The notes beneath the pieces were generated by a model that did not search any database, was not told where the DNA came from, and worked only from the letters and a program-made list of their open reading frames with translations. From DATEMK01 sp035275625 (lineage in GTDB: Bacteria; Bacteroidota; Bacteroidia; AKYH767-A; OLB10), in contig DATEMK010000211.1 of assembly GCA_035275625.1 (NCBI GenBank), positions 1 to 8,226 on the forward strand: DNA of 8,226 nucleotides. Direction: 5' to 3'. Every line of letters begins with the position of its first letter. The stretch's first letter is position 1. The translations under genes and the position numbers were made by a program. This document shows, one piece after another, positions 1 to 5,386 of the stretch.

Positions 1-1
1 A

Positions 2-154
2 ATGATAGAAACTTCTACGGAATCTGAACAAGACCAATGGGGTAATGAATTTAATTATCCAATTTGCAAATTAACCGACAAAGGTGAATATTGGATTTTG
101 AATAATCAAGATCAACTTATTTTTCGTAAAGAACCACTAAAGGAGACAAGTTAA
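2..154 (+). CDS. Hypothetical protein, probably C-terminal end of a gene beginning outside the window
   Basis: An open frame of 50 codons runs from the left edge to a TAA at 152-154. It begins with an ATG at position 2, but with only one base before it I cannot tell whether that is the true start or an internal methionine; I favour a truncated 3' end. The visible peptide is acidic and polar, with a segment reading KLTDKGEYWILNNQDQ followed by a basic RKEPLKETS tail. The LTDKGEYWIL stretch resembles the last helix and wing of a winged-helix domain, but that is only an impression. No signal peptide or membrane segment is visible. The stop is followed by about 145 bases without a credible gene and then a terminator-like hairpin. 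I do not recognise the family. Confidence 0.5.
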   Translation: MIETSTESEQDQWGNEFNYPICKLTDKGEYWILNNQDQLIFRKEPLKETS

Positions 155-232
155 TCTGCAACAGATCTTCCTTTCTAGATATGAAGATTCCTGAAATCCA
201 CCTCTTGAAAGACTCCCCCTGTCAGGTAGAAA

Positions 233-293
233 TTCTCTCTCACATCCTCGTTTGACGAGTTGACAAGAGCGGTAGAGATGAGGATGTGAAGAA
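233..293. other. Long imperfect hairpin in an intergenic region
   Basis: Ten bases at 240-249 (TCACATCCTC) are perfectly complementary to 280-289 (GAGGATGTGA). After a three-base bulge (237-239) the pairing continues for four more base pairs, 233-236 with 290-293. The 30-base loop holds a competing small hairpin, CTCGT 247-251 with ACGAG 255-259, which shares bases with the long stem, so the two folds exclude each other. The structure lies between the end of the left-edge gene and the terminator at 299-330. It could be a 3'UTR structure or a decayed repeat; nothing identifies a known RNA family. Confidence 0.45.
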
Positions 294-298
294 CCAAC

Positions 299-330
299 AA
301 AAAAAATCCCGGCACCTTTCCGCACCGGGA
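299..330 (-). terminator. Rho-independent terminator for the minus-strand frame at 384-731
   Basis: The stem is TCCCGG (307-312) paired with CCGGGA (325-330) around a 12-base loop. Read on the minus strand, the stem is followed directly by eight T residues (plus-strand A run 299-306), the canonical layout. It lies 53 bp past the minus-strand stop at 384-386. On the plus strand only a poor T tract (TAATTATTTT) follows, so plus-strand termination of the left-edge gene is possible but weaker. Confidence 0.7.
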
Positions 331-348
331 TAATTATTTTAGTTTGAG

Positions 349-383
349 CTTTCTCCTTTCTACTTTCTACTTGCTGCTTTCTG
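349..383. repeat. Five tandem heptamers abutting a stop codon
   Basis: Five consecutive 7-bp units read CTTTCTC, CTTTCTA, CTTTCTA, CTTGCTG, CTTTCTG on the plus strand. The array ends at 383, immediately next to the minus-strand stop codon at 384-386. On the minus strand it is a purine-rich AGAAAG-type series between the stop codon and the terminator. The layout resembles the heptamer array at 6024-6135. Confidence 0.75.
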
Positions 384-731
384 CTAATTTATCTTCACCA
401 TTTCAGCAACCAGTTCAATCTTCATACCCCTGTCAGCCTTAACATTTTTCATTGTTAAAGTTTCATAACCCGGGCATTCATAAGTAATCGTCCACCAGTC
501 TGGTTGAAACTGTTTAAAATCTGCGGCTCCCGCGGGGTTTGAAAACTGCTGCATCGTTCCCTTATCTGAAGTGGCAGTAATTCTCACGGCTTCCAATGGT
601 TCGCCTGTTACTTTATCCCTTGTCATTATATCAAACTCAGTATAATGGGTCGGGTAATCATTAATCTCGAATGAAGCGATCAGCTCATTAAATGCAAGGT
701 TTTTGACTTCACTTAATTTTAAAAAGTTCTT
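384..731 (-). pseudogene. C-terminal remnant of a carboxypeptidase-regulatory-like domain protein
   Basis: The minus-strand frame is open from just after an in-frame TAA (plus coordinates 732-734) to a TAG at 384-386, giving 115 residues. The first ATG is at 624-626, which would make an 80-residue protein. The 35 codons before that ATG still read like protein (LAFNELIASFEINDYPTHYT), have no other usual start codon, and run smoothly into MTRDKVTGEPLEAVRITATS. That block, with DWWTITYECPGYETLTM after it, resembles the first strands of a carboxypeptidase D regulatory-like beta-sandwich (GEPLxxVxI at the start, Y/PGYxxL in the middle). Such domains are usually parts of longer extracytoplasmic Bacteroidota proteins. 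I see no signal peptide and no other domain here. I infer a gene that has lost its 5' end; a short functional protein starting at 626 cannot be excluded. It has a good terminator downstream, as an intact gene would. Confidence 0.55.
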
Positions 732-922
732 TTATTCGACTACTTTTGGGGTATAATGCCGAAATAATTAAGGAACATCATTTAAGGTAAGAAGGCAACT
801 ACATCTAACAATAAGATTAAAATTTCTTTACCCAAATCCTGAGCTCAAACATTCACATAATGTTTGCCCTCCCTCTTCGTTAAGCGAAACTCTTTGAAGA
901 CAGATGTTAATTTGAAAGTAAG

Positions 923-930
923 TAATTTTG
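923..930 (+). promoter_or_regulatory. Possible -7 element upstream of the serine proteinase gene
   Basis: TAATTTTG matches the Bacteroidota -7 consensus TAnnTTTG and lies 19 bases before the ATG at 950. No well-spaced -33 TTTG is visible: the nearest, at 893-896, is 26 bases upstream, which is too far. The region is AT-rich, so a chance match is quite possible. Confidence 0.3.
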
Positions 931-949
931 AAGAAACAAAAAATAAACC

Positions 950-2008
950 ATGGCTAAGAAAGAAAGGACAGTATTGGAAACTGATCCTCCGAAAAAAAAT
1001 GGCACTGAGAAACATGCCGAGACAAGTAATCCAAACAGTCCAGAAAATGCTGTTGTCACTCCAGAGGCGGCAGTAGCTGCAGCAGCCGCAGCAAACATAC
1101 CTCCCGCTCGATTAACTACCAATAATTTAATTTCTGCAATACTAGCTGGATATGGTGATAAAGCAACTGAACAAACAAAAAATGAAGGCAATGACACAAT
1201 CAGTAAATATTTGTTGCAAGTTGCCAATGACTTTCCTTGTTGCAGTAAGTACAATATTGTTTGCTTATATGACGATGGTACTTTAATAAAAAGTGATGCC
1301 GACAGAATTTATAATACCGTAACAAAATTTACAGAAATGAGACCATTGCTTTTAATGCTTTATTCAAATGGTGGTTCAGCAGGTTCAGCATATTTAATTG
1401 GAAAACTTTGTCGCGAATATTCTAACAATAAATTTTTTGTTACAGTTCCTCGAATGGCTAAATCAGCCGCGACTTTAATTTGTTGTGCAGCTAATGAAAT
1501 CCACATGGGAAGTTTAAGCGAATTGGGTCCTATTGACCCTCAGATAAAGGAACTTCCGGCCTTGGGGCTTAAAAACTCTGTTGACCATATAGCTGAATTA
1601 GTAAAAAAATATCCAGCTGCATCAGAGATGTTTGCAAAATATCTTAACCTTTCACTTGAACTAATCAATTTGGGATATTATGAAAGAGTCGCAGAGTCAG
1701 CTATGCAATACGCAGAAAAACTTCTTGCTACTCATGCTGATAGATTACCTAAGTCCCCTAAAGAAATTGCATATGAACTCGTTTATAAATATAAGGATCA
1801 CACTTTTGTCATTGATAAATCTGAAGCGGAAGAAATTTTTGGTAATAAGATAATAAAAAAGAATAGTGAAGAATATGAGTTAGGAAATTCACTTTATCGT
1901 TCATTTGATTTTATTAGTACAATTGCTGGATTTGTTAATCACAATTTTTATTTTATTGGTTCTCTTGATACGCCAGGCGTATTTACAAAACGCCAACCTA
2001 GAACATAA
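950..2008 (+). CDS. SDH/SppA-superfamily Clp-fold serine proteinase, cytoplasmic
   Basis: The 352-residue product looks like a member of the SDH-type serine proteinases (clan SK, related to SppA/S49 and ClpP). Residues 1-50 are a polar, low-complexity leader with an alanine run near 39-48 and no signal peptide. The Clp fold covers about 85-305. YSNGGSAGSA (138-147) fits the glycine-rich turn forming the oxyanion hole. RMAKSAATLI (168-177) fits the nucleophile region, with Ser172 the likely catalytic serine. ANEIHMGSLSELGPIDPQI (181-199) is the characteristic segment after it. DHTFVIDKSEAEEIFG (283-298) resembles the H-x-x-x-I-D-x-x-E-A-x-x-x-G segment near the C-terminus of SDH proteinases. 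The substrate is unknown. I assign the family from motifs; a ClpP-like or SppA-like label is the alternative. The gene stands alone, uses more AT-rich codons than lepB or the carboxylase gene, and borders a remnant gene and repeat arrays, so it may have been acquired. Confidence 0.8.
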   Translation: MAKKERTVLETDPPKKNGTEKHAETSNPNSPENAVVTPEAAVAAAAAANIPPARLTTNNLISAILAGYGDKATEQTKNEGNDTISKYLLQVANDFPCCSKYNIVCLYDDGTLIKSDADRIYNTVTKFTEMRPLLLMLYSNGGSAGSAYLIGKLCREYSNNKFFVTVPRMAKSAATLICCAANEIHMGSLSELGPIDPQIKELPALGLKNSVDHIAELVKKYPAASEMFAKYLNLSLELINLGYYERVAESAMQYAEKLLATHADRLPKSPKEIAYELVYKYKDHTFVIDKSEAEEIFGNKIIKKNSEEYELGNSLYRSFDFISTIAGFVNHNFYFIGSLDTPGVFTKRQPRT

Positions 2009-2180
2009 CAAAATGGATTCTGCCATCGTTAGTGGGCAAATACCCTCGCCTGTGCCTCACATGCGAGGATATCAATACGCTCATTTTTTATAACGAAACT
2101 TTTTACTTTATGCATTTCAATTTTCGTCTATTCTACCTGATACGATTTAAATAACGCTCTTTAGTTCATAATTCCCTCTC
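2009..2180. other. Gene-free AT-rich spacer with a weak terminator-like hairpin
   Basis: No credible gene is seen between the proteinase stop and the 21-bp array. A six-pair stem, CCTCGC (2044-2049) with GCGAGG (2063-2068), has a 13-base loop. The first T run (2084-2089) starts 15 bases after the stem, so it is at best a poor terminator for the proteinase gene. The rest is AT-rich with no further structure that I can support. Confidence 0.4.
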
Positions 2181-2579
2181 AAAGCTTAAAGAGCAGCACA
2201 TAAAGCTTTAACCGCACAGCTTAAAGCTTCAAGAGCAGGAGACAAAACTTCATCTCCTTAACACAAAGCTTACAAAGGGGTTCACAAAGCCTCGTGCGAT
2301 GAAGACAAAGCTTTAAGAGGAGCGTTTAAAGCTTCAGTCACCAAAGACAAAGCTTAAAGAGCAGCACATCTTACTTTAAGAGCAACATATAAAGCTTGAA
2401 AAGCGACACACAAAACTTCATGAGCAGGAGACAAAGCTTTCAGAGCAATAAACAAAGCTTTATGTTCTCCTCACAAAGCTTTAAAAGCAGCAGGCAAAGC
2501 TTTATGTGCAACTCATAAAGCTTTAAGGGTACGGGGCAAAGCTTTAAGAGCGACAATTGTAGCTTTAAGAGCTTCTAGT
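2181..2579. repeat. Tandem array of 19 units of exactly 21 bp with an AAAGCTT core
   Basis: Nineteen consecutive 21-bp units fill 399 bp without any insertion or deletion. Each unit is three 7-bp blocks: AAAGCTT (exact in 14 units), then about TAAGAGC, then a variable block often like AGCAGAC. The last base is always a pyrimidine. Units 1 (2181-2201) and 9 (2349-2369) are identical, and the rare AAAACTT variant is in units 4 and 12, also eight units apart. Read in phase on the plus strand a unit encodes about K-A-L-R-A-x-x, but stops occur in units 1, 4, 9, 11 and 12; the last seven units stay open from 2424 to a TGA at 2589-2591. It could be a decayed coding repeat, a protein-binding array or a simple minisatellite. 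Confidence 0.92.
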
Positions 2580-2683
2580 CATAGTTACTGAGGAAACGAT
2601 GCTTTTTTATTTCATTTTACCCTTAAAAAAAGTGTTTTTTATGATACATATTATTTAAAATCAATAGCTTAAGCGACAGGCAC
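2580..2683. other. A/T-rich spacer between the two arrays, with one array-A-like unit at its right end
   Basis: This spacer is mainly A and T runs, including seven A (2625-2631) and six T (2635-2640) around GTG, a weak A:T hairpin. Near its right end AGCTTAAGCGACA (2666-2678) resembles unit 18 of the 21-bp array (AGCTTTAAGAGCGACA). Its AGCTT starts 105 bp, exactly five periods, after that of unit 19 (2561), so it may be a surviving outlying unit. No gene is visible. Confidence 0.5.
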
Positions 2684-2956
2684 TGACATGAGTGCGCATA
2701 AGACAGCAACGTGTGCGCATGCCATTGACATGTGTGCGCACAAGACAGCAACGCGTGCGCATGCCATTGACATGAGTGCGCACAAGACAGCAATGCGTGC
2801 GCATGCCATTAACATGAGTGCGCACAAGACAGCAACGTGTGCGCATGCCATTGACATGAGTGCGCATAAGACAGCAACATGTGCGCATGCCACTGACATG
2901 AGTGCGCACAAGACAGCAACATATGCGTAAACCACTGACTTGAGTGCGTCTACCAT
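2684..2956. repeat. Tandem array of about 6.5 units of 42 bp, each made of two 21-bp halves centred on TGCGCA
   Basis: Six full 42-bp units start at 2684, 2726, 2768, 2810, 2852 and 2894, followed by a degenerate half unit at 2936-2956. Each unit has a first half like TGACATGAGTGCGCA plus TAAGAC and a second half like AGCAACGTGTGCGCA plus TGCCAT. The halves share GTGCGCA at the same offset, so the basic period is again 21 bp. Differences between units are nearly all transitions, such as CAT/CAC, ACG/ACA and TGT/CGT. The right end (units 6 and 7) is the most degraded. No frame has a stop over most of the array, so long repetitive open frames appear on both strands; I treat these as by-products. 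Confidence 0.92.
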
Positions 2957-3051
2957 TAACATTTTATTGAGCCGGGATAAAAATTGTTTTTCAACACCAC
3001 AGTTATTAATAACCCCTCATCATTCTTCAATAAATATTAATCCTTATACAA

Positions 3052-3059
3052 TACATTTG
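3052..3059 (+). promoter_or_regulatory. Bacteroidota-type -7 promoter element for the secreted protein gene
   Basis: TACATTTG matches TAnnTTTG exactly and lies 18 bases before the ATG at 3078, implying a leader of about ten bases. The sequence between is A-rich without a Shine-Dalgarno motif, as is common in this phylum. No clear -33 TTTG is present at the usual distance upstream. Confidence 0.45.
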
Positions 3060-3077
3060 CGCAAAAAAAATTTAACA

Positions 3078-3926
3078 ATGAAAAAATCAAAAATGCTGCT
3101 GGCAGTTGCCGCGCTGTTTATTGCAACGAATGGGTTTTCACAAAAGGATAAAGTAGATCCCAAGCACGAAAACTGGTATAAAAAAACCAAATTCGAAACC
3201 GATGAAATGACAGTGGAGATCGTGGATGCCAACGCACAGTCTAACGTTTGCAAATTGAAAATTAAAATAACCAACAAAACCAATGATTATATACTTTACA
3301 AGCCCGAGGAAACAGAGTTTGTGTATGACTTCGGCACGTATAATCCCAAAGGCGGGCTGTCGCTGATAAACGGCAAAAATGAATTGATTGAACCCAAAGA
3401 ATCAAATTCGCGCGTGCTCAATGTGACGGGTGATACGCGTTTCCATGTGGATAAATTTACCATAAACTTTAAAGGATTTTACAGGATTTCCTCCAAAGGA
3501 ACTGTTCACAAGGCGCCCGATTTCCAGCTGCCCGCTTCCACCAATGATTTTGAAACAGGGCCGTTCAAAGTTTTGATGACTGCAGTGGCAAAAGAAACAA
3601 AACAAACTGCCATCCGGTTTAAAGTTACGTATGCTAATGATAACAAACATTACGGACTGGTCAGCCTCGGCAAAGCCGTGATGAAAATTGAAGACGGGCG
3701 CGAATTTGCCATGGCAAATCAAAAAGATAAAACAGTGATGCTTGCTGACGGGGAGGACGATAAATTTAATTACTACTACGAAATCCCCGCATCTATTGTG
3801 GATATGCAGTTTGCAAACATGCAGGTGGTCTGGAAAGATACCTTCCGCGAATCTGAAATGGTTCCTATGACTGCAAAAACTGTTGAGATGAACGTTGATC
3901 CCGGCTTAACGGAAGGAAAAAATTAA
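3078..3926 (+). CDS. Secreted or periplasmic protein of unknown function
   Basis: The product has 282 residues. I start it at the ATG at 3078 because the next residues form a standard signal peptide: basic MKKSK, a hydrophobic core MLLAVAALFIA, then NGFSQ before KDKVDPKH, with likely cleavage after Gln21 or nearby. The frame is open further up to an ATG at 2940, but that would put the signal peptide inside the protein and run back into the repeat array. The mature chain is rich in short alternating hydrophobic/polar stretches (MTVEIVDA, CKLKIKITNKTNDYILY, RFKVTYANDNKHYGLVSLG), suggesting two beta-sandwich domains, about 30-150 and 160-275. There is no lipoprotein cysteine, no C-terminal sorting domain, and no catalytic motif that I recognise. 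It is preceded by the repeat arrays and followed by a gene-free gap, so it is probably monocistronic. Function unknown. Confidence 0.85.
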   Translation: MKKSKMLLAVAALFIATNGFSQKDKVDPKHENWYKKTKFETDEMTVEIVDANAQSNVCKLKIKITNKTNDYILYKPEETEFVYDFGTYNPKGGLSLINGKNELIEPKESNSRVLNVTGDTRFHVDKFTINFKGFYRISSKGTVHKAPDFQLPASTNDFETGPFKVLMTAVAKETKQTAIRFKVTYANDNKHYGLVSLGKAVMKIEDGREFAMANQKDKTVMLADGEDDKFNYYYEIPASIVDMQFANMQVVWKDTFRESEMVPMTAKTVEMNVDPGLTEGKN

Positions 3927-3959
3927 CCCCGCGGTTGGCAGTGGGTCACTTTATATCTT

Positions 3960-4093
3960 TTTGTGCTTCTTGGTGCCTTTGCGACTTTGTGGCAAAATAA
4001 TTTTAAAATCTAACCGCAAAAACACTCAGACACAAAGTTCCATTATACATTTTCAAAATGAGCATTTCACACAACAGGTGCTTTTGTGCGGTT
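3960..4093. repeat. Imperfect inverted-repeat element in the gap before lepB
   Basis: Three related arms are visible: TTTGTG-N12-TTTGCG at 3960-3983, its inverted relative CGCAAA to CACAAA at 4015-4036, and a third arm in the first orientation ending TGCGGTT (4078-4093). The middle arm can pair with either flank; AACCGC pairs with GCGGTT over about 80 bp. The loop at 3984-4014 holds an AT palindrome (TTTTAAAA). The CTTTGCG/CTTTGTGG wording resembles dispersed intergenic sequences I have seen in Bacteroidota, which I cannot verify here. The rest of the 3927-4303 gap holds only a possible promoter (4170) and a palindrome (4249). Confidence 0.5.
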
Positions 4094-4169
4094 ACATCAG
4101 CTTTAGAATTAACAAAACATTAACTAACCCCGGGCATGAAACCACAGGGAGCAAACGTTATAAAATATC

Positions 4170-4177
4170 TACCTTCG
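4170..4177 (+). promoter_or_regulatory. Possible -7 element for lepB
   Basis: TACCTTCG differs at one base from the TAnnTTTG consensus and sits in a favourable AT-rich context (TAAAATATC before it). It would give lepB a leader of about 120 bases containing the palindromic element at 4234-4281. No -33 box is recognisable, so the call is tentative. Confidence 0.28.
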
Positions 4178-4233
4178 CAACCTATTTAACTGTAAACAGT
4201 AAACATTAAATAAATCAACCAACTGATTCGTAA

Positions 4234-4281
4234 ATTCGTATTGATTCGCCTGCCTGCCGGCAGGCAGGTATTCGTTGATGA
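4234..4281. repeat. Palindromic intergenic element, copy 1 (upstream of lepB)
   Basis: A perfect 20-bp palindrome, CCTGCCTGCC with its complement GGCAGGCAGG (4249-4268), lies between ATTCGTAT (4234-4241) and GTATTCGTTGATGA (4268-4281). The same flanks surround a different GC-rich palindrome at 6742-6778. The element ends 22 bases before the lepB start codon and would form a very stable hairpin in the leader transcript. Confidence 0.8.
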
Positions 4282-4303
4282 AAACAAACTTTAACTCTCA
4301 TAC

Positions 4304-5386
4304 ATGAATTGGAAATTCTGGAGAAGCAGCGGACGCAAAAGCAAAACACGCGAGTGGATTGATGCGCTGATATTTGCCGTTATTGCTGCAACCATCATCC
4401 GCACATTTTTTATTGAAGCCTTCACTATTCCCACTCCGTCAATGGAAGAAGATTTGCTGGTAGGAGATTTTCTTTTTGTAAGCAAAATCAGCTATGGCGC
4501 GCGCACTCCCATGACACCGCTTTCGTTTCCATTTGCTCACCAGGAAATGCCTTTGTTCGGTGGCAAAGCATATTCTGAAGCGATCAAACTGGATTATCAC
4601 CGCCTGCCCGGTTTTTCAAAAATTAAAAACAATGATGTGGTGGTGTTTAATTACCCGATGGAAGATGATCGCCCTGTGGATAAGCAAACACATTATATCA
4701 AACGCTGCATCGGCATTCCCGGGGATTCATTGAAGCTCATTGATGGTGTGGTGTATGTAAATAACAAACCTGCTCCGCTGCATCCGAAAGGGCAAAATTT
4801 ATACTTTATTTATACGCAGCAGGGATTTGTGTTTGAAGAAAAAACAAGAAAGAGATTGGGAATTACCAATGATGACATGAATTACCTGAATCAAAACCTG
4901 ATTATGTGTACGGCTTCCGCTGCGGAAGAAGTGAAGAAAATGCAGGGGGTAGATTCAATCGTTTTTTATTACCGCCAGAAGGAAGATTACCGTCCTGAAA
5001 TTTACCCGCAGGACCCGCAGTTCAAATGGAATGAAGACAACTTCGGACCCATTTGGATTCCAAGAAAAGGAGCAACCATAAAACTTACTCCTGAAAATAT
5101 TCCTATTTACAAAAGAGCCATAACAGTTTATGAAAAAAATCAGTTGTCTGAAAAAGACGGAAAGATTTTAATTAACGGGAAAGAAACAACCACCTATACT
5201 TTTAAATTTGATTATTACTGGATGATGGGAGACAACCGCCACAATTCACTTGATTCGCGTTTCTGGGGATTTGTTCCCGAAGATCATATTGTCGGCAAAG
5301 CTGTTTTTATCTGGATGTCGTGGAACAGCGAGGGAAGCTTTTTTACCAAAATAAGATGGGGAAGGCTGTTTAACCTGATTCACTAA
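4304..5386 (+). CDS. lepB: Signal peptidase I
   Basis: This membrane-bound serine protease removes signal peptides from exported proteins on the outer face of the cytoplasmic membrane. The 360-residue product has a basic N-terminus (RKSKTREW), one membrane segment at about 19-40, then box B, TIPTPSMEEDLLVGDF (41-56), with the nucleophile Ser46. The general base is Lys133 in HYIKRCIGIPGDS (130-142). Box E is MMGDNRHNSLDSRFWGFVP (307-325), with the Asp and Ser/Arg residues expected. About 80 residues (165-245) between GVVYVNNK and the GPIWIPRKG segment are an insertion in the beta-rich domain, larger than in short Gram-positive enzymes; long forms are usual in Bacteroidota. It starts 22 bases after the palindromic element. 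A WbqC-family gene follows 22 bases after the stop, so the two are probably cotranscribed. All catalytic residues are present and I expect it to be functional. Confidence 0.97.
   Translation: MNWKFWRSSGRKSKTREWIDALIFAVIAATIIRTFFIEAFTIPTPSMEEDLLVGDFLFVSKISYGARTPMTPLSFPFAHQEMPLFGGKAYSEAIKLDYHRLPGFSKIKNNDVVVFNYPMEDDRPVDKQTHYIKRCIGIPGDSLKLIDGVVYVNNKPAPLHPKGQNLYFIYTQQGFVFEEKTRKRLGITNDDMNYLNQNLIMCTASAAEEVKKMQGVDSIVFYYRQKEDYRPEIYPQDPQFKWNEDNFGPIWIPRKGATIKLTPENIPIYKRAITVYEKNQLSEKDGKILINGKETTTYTFKFDYYWMMGDNRHNSLDSRFWGFVPEDHIVGKAVFIWMSWNSEGSFFTKIRWGRLFNLIH

Noticed and set aside
137..325. Minus-strand open frame of 62 codons near the left end
   Set aside because: It begins within the terminator stem, overlaps the end of the left-edge gene, and its translation is cysteine- and arginine-rich without any family resemblance.
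907..1254. Minus-strand open frame of 115 codons opposite the serine proteinase gene
   Set aside because: It lies entirely within the well-supported proteinase frame or its leader, has no recognisable motif, and its composition mirrors the opposite strand.
2181..2579. Plasmid-type iteron origin of replication
   Set aside because: The unit length fits iterons, but there is no rep gene, no evident DnaA box, far more and more diverged units than usual, and housekeeping genes nearby. I keep it only as one option under the array finding.
2181..2956. CRISPR-like array (regular repeats with variable segments)
   Set aside because: The period is only 21 or 42 bp, the conserved core is about 7 bp, the variable parts are 7-14 bp and related to each other, and no cas gene is present. 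Repeat and spacer lengths fall well below those of CRISPR arrays.
2661..2962. Open frames of 80-97 codons on both strands over the 42-bp array
   Set aside because: Several frames on both strands lack stops because the 42-bp unit contains none, so length is no evidence. Unit differences are mixed synonymous and non-synonymous transitions, and the products (repeats of MSAHKTATCAHAID or the reverse) have no recognisable domain.
2940..3077. Upstream ATG extension of the secreted-protein gene
   Set aside because: Starting at 2940 would place the clear signal peptide (MKKSK...GFSQ) 46 residues inside the protein and begin in the decayed end of the repeat array. The -7 element at 3052-3059 also fits a start at 3078.
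3961..4209. Plus-strand open frame of 82 codons in the gap before lepB
   Set aside because: It covers the inverted-repeat element, has no coding-like composition or known motif, and lacks a signal for initiation.
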